Shown: positions 58,416 to 64,000 of the stretch, in pieces
Numbering within the stretch: position 1 is the stretch's first letter
How the letters are laid out: the number at the start of each line of letters is the position of its first letter
Assembly (NCBI RefSeq): GCF_004664715.2
Contig: NC_051069.1
Coordinates: forward strand, 4,128,001 to 4,192,000
Source of the DNA: Peromyscus leucopus
Taxonomy: Eukaryota > Chordata > Mammalia > Rodentia > Cricetidae
Length of the DNA: 64,000 nucleotides
Direction of reading: 5' to 3'
Program-made: the position numbers and the translations under genes
The notes under the pieces: model-generated
What the model saw: only the letters and a program-made list of their open reading frames with translations
Database searches by the model: none
Told to the model about the DNA's origin: nothing

Positions 58416-58560
58416 TGTATGGTTATGTATGTGTATATTTATATGTGAATACCATATTGATTTTGTATATATTATATATGTGTGTATCATATATAGTATC
58501 CACGGTACATGTATATGTATACACACATACATATACCATATATATGGCATGCTATGGCAT
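58416..58560. repeat. AT/GT-rich low-complexity tract
   Basis: 'gtatatattatatatgtgtgtat' and 'gtatatgtatacacacatacatatacc' type alternation gives a locally self-complementary, AT-rich tract next to the L1-type repeat. Confidence 0.8.
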
Positions 58561-60146
58561 ACTTTTCAAGAAAGCAGGAAACAAATTTTTACCATTGCAA
58601 CTAACTTCATCCCAAGAGAGCCATTTGATTCCCCTGGGCCTCAGTTTCCCCACCTGAAAAGTGAAGTAATTAGACCTCATACTTTAAAACACATTCTAGC
58701 ACTAATTGCCTGCTATTATCTAGATAATGAGGAAACACATTGGGTAGAGGAGAGACTCCTTAACTGTGGCTCCTTACTGGGTAGGAAGGGCCCTGCTGAC
58801 TCTGTACATAAGCTTTCTTTGGAAATTCACAAAGAACCAAACGTAAAGATGGAATCATAGTCTTCCTATTGGCATATAGAAATCAATCAACTGAATCAAG
58901 TAATGAAGGAGAATGAGAGGAATTCGGCCTGCACTTATGCATTTAATCAATATTTACTATTGCAGCTTCTGTGCTGGCTATGGAGTGGGGGACAGTGGTA
59001 GTGAGCAACACAGCCATGACACCCCTCACTCCTGCAGAGCTTACAGTCCAGTCTAGAAGAAGACCTCCATCCATTCATCACTCCAAGAAGATGCTTAGAA
59101 GTGATGGTAGATTTGATGAAGGAAAAGCACAGAGCCAAAGAGTGCAGTGGAGCAGATTTCCTGGAAGAGCCATTTGACAGAGGTCTGAGTAGGATATGAA
59201 AGTTCACCCAGGGTCAAGGTCTGGGAGGTGGGGTAGCTTTAGAGAGGACGGAGTTGAGGTGCTTTGGAGATATCCACGTGCAGAGAGGAACAGACAAGGG
59301 ACTTGAGCTGCAGGTGCATGAGACAGGATGCCTGCCTACTCTGCAATTAAAGACACGCAGGAGGGAGGCAGGTGTTCCCCTACCCCAGAAGAAAGTCACT
59401 GAGATCAGAGGGAAGGCTAAGAAAAACCCTTGAGGAACCAGCACACTAAGGGGTTAAGGGAAAGGAGGTAAAAATGATATGAGATGAATGTGCAGTGAAG
59501 GAGGCCCATGGGAGCCAAGAGGGCTGAACATTCTCGAAGGATATGGCTGCTGTGGCTGAGGACTGCAGAGAGAGGTTCATCAGGCCCACTGGATTCAAGG
59601 TCAGAGAGGTTACTCGGGAGCTGGAGAAACTTGTTCAAGTTCAGGGAGTCATAGAATATACCAGAGGTATAGACAGGGAGGTGATACAATTCTCTTAAAT
59701 AGTCTGAAAATGAATATGTAAATGTGGGGCTTAAAGAGATGCAAGGAAGAAGGGAGCCTGGGAGCGAGCCAACTCCTCCTAGTTGAGTATTCACGGCACG
59801 GCTGGGAAGCTCTGGGGGTGTCCCTGACCTCCTGACTCTGTCATTCCTCTGCCCATTCTCCTATTCATTCCATTTGGAGTAAAAGGAAGAGAGTGTCCCT
59901 TTAGAGACCTTACCATTGAGAGGGTTCAGCATTTGCTTACATTATCTCAGCATCTGTCTTATGCAAACTGTGCTGCAAAGAGAGACACAGGCAAATAGGA
60001 CGTGTCTGCTCCCTGCCTTTAGGAGTTGAGTCAAATGACACCGACTCTATAGGCAACTCAGCACCCCAGACTTTGTTCGTGCCCAGCTGTCCATGGTAAT
60101 AACTGCTGACCTCAAGCCAAATATCTCCTCCTCATTCCCCGTGGAG
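58561..60146. other. Mostly unique sequence; two possible MIR-era fragments
   Basis: 58930-59060 ('tatttactattgcagcttctgtgctgg', 'ctgcagagcttacagtccagtctag') and 59940-60080 resemble old mammalian repeats. A 125-codon minus frame (59417-59794) has no recognised domain. Confidence 0.4.
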
Positions 60147-60337
60147 CAGCGGTTCTCAACCTTCCTCATGCTGCAACTCTTTAATGCAGTTCCTCATGCT
60201 GTGGAGACCCCCCCCAACCATAAACTTATTTTCATTGCTCCATCAAAACTGCAATTTTACTACTGTTATGAGTTGTAATGTGAATATCTGATATCCATCC
60301 CCCACAAGGGTCGAGACCCACAGGTTGAGAACCACTG
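60147..60337. mobile_element. URR1-type rodent hAT-Charlie element with terminal inverted repeats
   Basis: It begins CAGCGGTTCTCAACCT and ends AGGTTGAGAACCACTG, inverted repeats matching at 15 of 16 positions. The interior 'taatgcagttcctcatgctgtgg', 'accataaacttattttcattgct', 'ttactactgttatgagttgtaatg' and 'gtcgagacccacagg' matches URR1. It is 191 bp, non-autonomous, with no transposase frame. An 8-bp target duplication is not convincing. Confidence 0.88.
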
Positions 60338-61349
60338 ATGTAGCGGCATGCTGTAGACTAACATATGCCCTAGGTGATTAGGACTGAGGGGTTGTGTCTT
60401 ATCTATCACTAGATCATCAATGATCACAAACACGGTTCCTAAAACTACACGTATTGATTCTCTCCCTGTAGGTGGGGAGTCGGGAATGCAGTCAGAGCTT
60501 AGCTGGCTTCTCCCGTGGTGTCTCTCACAAACGTGCAGATGGGTGTGGTCTCAGCTCAAGGCTCCACTGGAAGGATTGCTTTTAAACATGTGTGACTATT
60601 TACAGGATCTGGCTTTTCCAAGGCTGCCAGACAGTGTGGATGCCAGTTCATTAGTCAGAGACTACCATTGGCTCCTTGTTAAAGGGTCTAGATGGGGGGC
60701 CAGCCTGTCCCATCACAGCCAAGAAGGCAATAAATAGCTACAGGCTGCTATAGGAACAAAGGCACTACGCAACCTAATCACACAACCATAGACAAGACAT
60801 CTCATTGCCCTTTGTTGTGTTTTACAGACGCGAAGCAAATGGATCACAGGTGAGGAGGGTTGGAGAGGCTTTAAACGTGGGGAATGAGGATCACTATGGC
60901 TACCTTAGAAACTGCCAGCCACAGTTGTCTGAAACCGCTGTGAAGTGCAGAGTATACTCTGACTCATGATTTTTTTTTCTCAGTGTACTTGCATTAACTG
61001 GATTTTGTCTCCCAAATTCCATTCAGTTTTCATAATCAGTTGGGTTCTGGTGCCTTCACTGTGAGATACATTATTTTCCCCGAAGGCAAGGGGACTGGAC
61101 CCCGGGTTTACTTGCATGACCCCCATCTAACCCAGCACTTGCTGGACGTAGCAGCAGCTCCCATCTTTGTGTTGCCCACACTCCTCAGTGGGGACCCCTA
61201 AGCTGGAAGTACAAACTAGCTCTATTTCTTTCAAATGTGCTTCTGGACTCTTGGCCCTTTCTTAGACATAAAGGCCAGTACAGTTCTCTACCTGGATGCT
61301 CTGAGATCTTCCTGGTTAATATTGTGGCTAGAAAACCTGTCCCATCTCT
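60338..61349. other. Unique sequence, nothing recognised
   Basis: A 105-codon plus frame (60420-60737) lacks a domain. 60980-61060 is T-rich. Confidence 0.4.
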
Positions 61350-61632
61350 CCTGTTCTATGCCCTGCCTTACTGAGATAATATTTATACTCCATATAGTTC
61401 ACCATTTGAAGTGTGCCATTCAGTGGCTTTTTAGTATATTTGTAGAGTTGGATAACCATTATCAGAATTGATCTCAGAATTGATCTTTGACCCCAAAAGG
61501 AATTCTATATCCATTAGCAGCCACTCCCTAAACCTCAAACTCTAGAAACCCCACTATTTTACTTCCTGTCTCTGTAGATTTTCTTATTCTAGACATTTCA
61601 AATCAATGATATCATATAATAAGTGGCCTCTG
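61350..61632 (-). repeat. L1M 3' UTR, antisense, first part
   Basis: 'accatttgaagtgtgccattcagtggctttttagtatatttg', 'ccccaaaaggaattctatatccattagcagccactcc', 'ctgtagattttcttattctagacatttc' are the antisense L1M 3' end. Confidence 0.88.
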
Positions 61633-61633
61633 C

Positions 61634-61687
61634 GTTTATTTATTATTTATTTATTTATTCATTCATTCATTCATTCATGCATTCATT
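61634..61687. repeat. (TTTA)n(TTCA)n microsatellite
   Basis: TTTATTTATT units turning into ATTCATTCATTC. It is probably the mutated poly(T) tail of the adjacent SINE. Confidence 0.95.
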
Positions 61688-61798
61688 AAGACAGGATCTC
61701 ACTTTCTAGTCTCAAGTTGGCCTCAAACTACCCATGGTCCTCTGCTTCGACCTCCCAAGTGTTGGGATTGCAGGTATGAGCATTACTCCCAGGTAGTT
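61688..61798 (-). repeat. B1 SINE, antisense, inserted in the L1M
   Basis: 'aagacaggatctcactttctagtctcaagttggcctcaaactacc' and 'ccaagtgttgggattgcaggtatgag'. It interrupts one L1M copy. Confidence 0.85.
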
Positions 61799-61799
61799 T

Positions 61800-62255
61800 C
61801 TTCCATTTAATGTTTTGAAAGATTATCAATTTTGTACCATGAACTAGTGTTTCATAATTTGTATGTAAGTTTTGATACATGATGCCAATACCTATTACCA
61901 ATATCCATGTGTAATAATAATGTACAAGGTATTATATGAATACATCACATCTTTCCTAGCCTTTGTTTAGCTATCATGAATGGCGACATGATGGGCATTT
62001 GTATACAAGCTTTTGTCTGAATGGGTTTCCATTGCTGTTGGGCATATACACTGAGGACTAGAATGGACATGTCATAAAGTGATTCTATTTTTGACAATGT
62101 GAAGATTTGCCAAATTGCTTTCTAAAGCAACTACGCTATTTAAGTTTCCAGTTGCAATGTAAGAAGAGAGTTCTAGATGTTTCTACATCACTGGCAATAC
62201 TTAATATTATCGGTCTTCTTTATTACTTCTCCCTATCATTATGAAGACAACGTTG
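61800..62255 (-). repeat. L1M 3' region, antisense, second part
   Basis: 'agctatcatgaatggcgacatgatgg', 'acaagcttttgtctgaatgggtttcc', 'gggcatatacactgaggactagaatgg' and 'tttgccaaattgctttctaaagc' continue the L1M interrupted at 61633. Confidence 0.85.
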
Positions 62256-62505
62256 GGGAGAATATAACTTGTTTGATACTTTCAGGCAGAATTTTAACTC
62301 TTAAATCATGAACACAGCAGCACGTGACCTCTGTCTGGTCTCTAGCTCTGATGCACATATACTAGGATAGGGGAATAAAGGTATTTCTACTACCAAGGGC
62401 TTCTGTACAAGAACTCAAGAGCTGCAGGCTGGAACTAAGCTAGGTCACCAGAAACAAATGGCAAAAGATAGTGCAAATGTTAATCTCTCTCAACTTGATG
62501 AAATC
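62256..62505. other. Unique sequence, nothing recognised
   Basis: Short block between two L1-related repeats. Confidence 0.4.
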
Positions 62506-62507
62506 TA

Positions 62508-62842
62508 TAATGTGATGGTTTGAAAGAAAATGGCCCCCAAAGGGAGTGGCACTATTGGGAGTTGTGGCCTTGTTGGAGGAAGTGTGTCACTCTAGGGGCA
62601 GGCTTTGAGGTCTCTTTTGCTCAAGCTTCCCTCAGTGTGACTATCAGTAGACTTCCTGCTGCCTTCTAGTCAAGAGGTAGCCAGCATCATATATGCCTGC
62701 ATGCTGCCATGCTCCCCGCCATGATGATAATGGACTGAACCTCTGAAATTGTAAGCCACCACATCAATTAAATGTTTTATTTGTAAGAGTTGCCACAGTC
62801 ATGGTGTTTTCTCACAGCAATAAAAATCCTAACTAAGACAAA
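62508..62842. repeat. Rodent L1-type (Lx-like) repeat, near complete
   Basis: 'gtgatggtttgaaagaaaatgg', 'gggagtggcactattgggagttgtggccttgttggaggaagtgtgtcact', 'gatgataatggactgaacctctgaaattgtaagcc' and 'cctaactaagaca' follow the common rodent family. Confidence 0.78.
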
Positions 62843-62953
62843 TGATGACCTGAAAGAGTAGTTTCTGGGCATGCCTATGAGGAATTATCTTCATTAGGTT
62901 AATTGAAATGGGAAGAACTGTCCATTTTGAGTGGTAAATCCCCTGGGCTGGGA

Positions 62954-62988
62954 CTGTCTGTCTGTCTGTCTGTCTGTCTATCTCTCCA

Positions 62989-63044
<56 letters not shown>

Positions 63045-63050
63045 CATCAT
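62954..63050. repeat. (TCTG)n(TCTA)n compound tetranucleotide microsatellite
   Basis: Six TCTG units turning into about 14 TCTA/TATC units with a few interruptions; likely polymorphic. Confidence 0.97.
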
Positions 63051-63064
63051 CAATATATCTAAAA

Positions 63065-63203
63065 ATAGCACTGGTATGATGACTAAGTGGATAAAGATGC
63101 TTGCTGAAAATACTGTCAACCTGAGTTATGACCCTGGCCTGGTTCCACATGATGGAAAGAGAGAACTGACTCTTGCAATTGGACTCTGACTTCCATACTA
63201 ATG

Positions 63204-63237
<34 letters not shown>

Positions 63238-63245
63238 TGCACATT
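63065..63245 (+). repeat. tRNA-derived rodent SINE (B4/RSINE-like) with CA tail, sense
   Basis: 'gatgactaagtggataaagatgcttgctg', 'aacctgagttatgaccctggcctggttccacatgatgg', 'ttggactctgacttccat', CA array 63206-63235. Confidence 0.75.
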
Positions 63246-63269
63246 TTTAAAGAAAGAAAGCGAGCAGAA

Positions 63270-63470
63270 CAATATCCATCCTTCTCTGCTTCCTGATTGC
63301 AGATGAGATGTGATTGGCTGCTTCAGGCTCCTGCCCCCCTGCCTCTCTCAGAGTGATGGTTGATACGTTTGCACTGTGAGCCGGAATAAACCCTCCCTCC
63401 CTTGGGTTGCTTTCGTCAGTGTATGTCACCATAGCAGCGTGCAAGCCACTGATAATCAACATTCACAAGT
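63270..63470. repeat. Rodent L1-type (Lx-like) repeat fragment
   Basis: 'gatgtgattggctgcttcaggctcctg', 'gtgagccggaataaaccctccctcccttgggttgctttcgtcagtg' match the tail of the family at 21.0-21.4 kb. Confidence 0.6.
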
Positions 63471-63504
63471 CAAAGTTTTGCAGACAAATGCAGAGGCACT
63501 AGAG

Positions 63505-63690
63505 CAACTCTACCTAAATTTTCAGCACTATCTCTAACCCTTATTGGCTCTGTGAACTGGGTTAAGTTTTTTTTTTAACCCCTTTGGGTCAGTCTCTGCA
63601 AAATGAGAGTGATCACACTATCTTCCTTATGGGAGTCTGAGACGAAATTCTGGGCTCTCAGAAGAGTGCCTGGCTGGGAGGAAGCATTCC
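63505..63690 (+). repeat. MIR, sense
   Basis: 'attggctctgtgaactgggttaag', 'gggtcagtctctgcaaaatgagagtgatcac' and 'gctctcagaagagtgcctggc' match sense MIR across a T9 insertion. Confidence 0.65.
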
Positions 63691-64000
63691 ACAGTGGCCA
63701 CCAGTATTAGAAGATTCTATGAGCACCAGAGGAAGCCGTTCCCCCACAGATTTGGTTATCTCTCCATTCTACATATATCTTCTTCAATGTTATTTCCAAG
63801 ATCCTCCAAATCTGGTGGGAAGGGACTGATTTCCAGGTCCGCTCTCTTTCCACTTGCTTGGCCCCCTTGGAGAAAGACCCTGCACAGCAATGCCAACCAG
63901 CCTTACTTTCATACTCTGAATTCTCTGTCATTTGCATAAGGACACTCTGAGAATAGCTCATGCTTGAGCTGGGAAATCAGGGGAGGGTTCAAAATGCTAA
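63691..64000. other. Unique sequence, nothing recognised
   Basis: Overlapping 81- and 84-codon frames on opposite strands have no domain. The window ends here. Confidence 0.4.

Noticed and set aside
62954..63050. CRISPR-like regular repeat
   Set aside because: It is a tetranucleotide microsatellite without spacers, in a mammalian genome.

Overview
The window is rodent nuclear DNA, most likely from a cricetid (deer mouse, vole or hamster group). It is dense in the tRNA-derived and B1-type SINEs of rodents (B3, B4 and B1, many with long CA/GT tails). It also holds rodent L1-type 3' ends, a rodent URR1 hAT element and older mammalian repeats (MIR, MER5, MLT1, L1M). The cricetid call rests on the B1 at about 39.1 kb, whose diagnostic internal stretch differs from murine B1, and on an LTR and compound-repeat family at 53.9-54.8 kb that I associate with cricetid genomes. 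Both are recalled family resemblances, not database results. There is no bacterial or viral gene cluster, no CRISPR array, no rRNA or tRNA gene and no clear multi-exon gene. The window reads as intergenic or intronic sequence.

Layout: 1-8.1 kb is ordinary repeat-rich DNA (B1, B4, B3, MIR, MER5 and L1-type pieces). From about 8.1 to 16.56 kb the sequence changes character. CpG is roughly five to six times more frequent than just upstream, clean repeats vanish, and the repeat traces that remain look peppered with small insertions and deletions. The best explanation is a gap filled with uncorrected long-read sequence. 16.6-17.3 kb is unique and possibly conserved. 17.3-22.5 kb is SINE-rich. At 22.5-23.2 kb lies a roughly 700-bp G-rich minisatellite, followed by a candidate conserved non-coding element joined to a MIR (23.5-24.0 kb). 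24-51 kb is mixed SINE, L1 and unique sequence.

The one convincing coding feature is a single-exon, full-length, uninterrupted copy of Ccdc115 (V-ATPase assembly factor, Vma22 homologue) on the minus strand at 51,267-51,809. It is a retrocopy that may still be translatable. From 52 to 64 kb there are several L1 fragments, a 387-bp solo LTR nested in a B1-containing repeat, a 76-bp alternating purine-pyrimidine tract, a URR1 element with terminal inverted repeats, and an L1M split by a SINE.

No genes act together here. The points of interest are the retrocopy, the suspect assembly patch, the nested insertions, the unusual DNA-structure tracts and a few candidate conserved elements. All repeat family names were assigned by eye.
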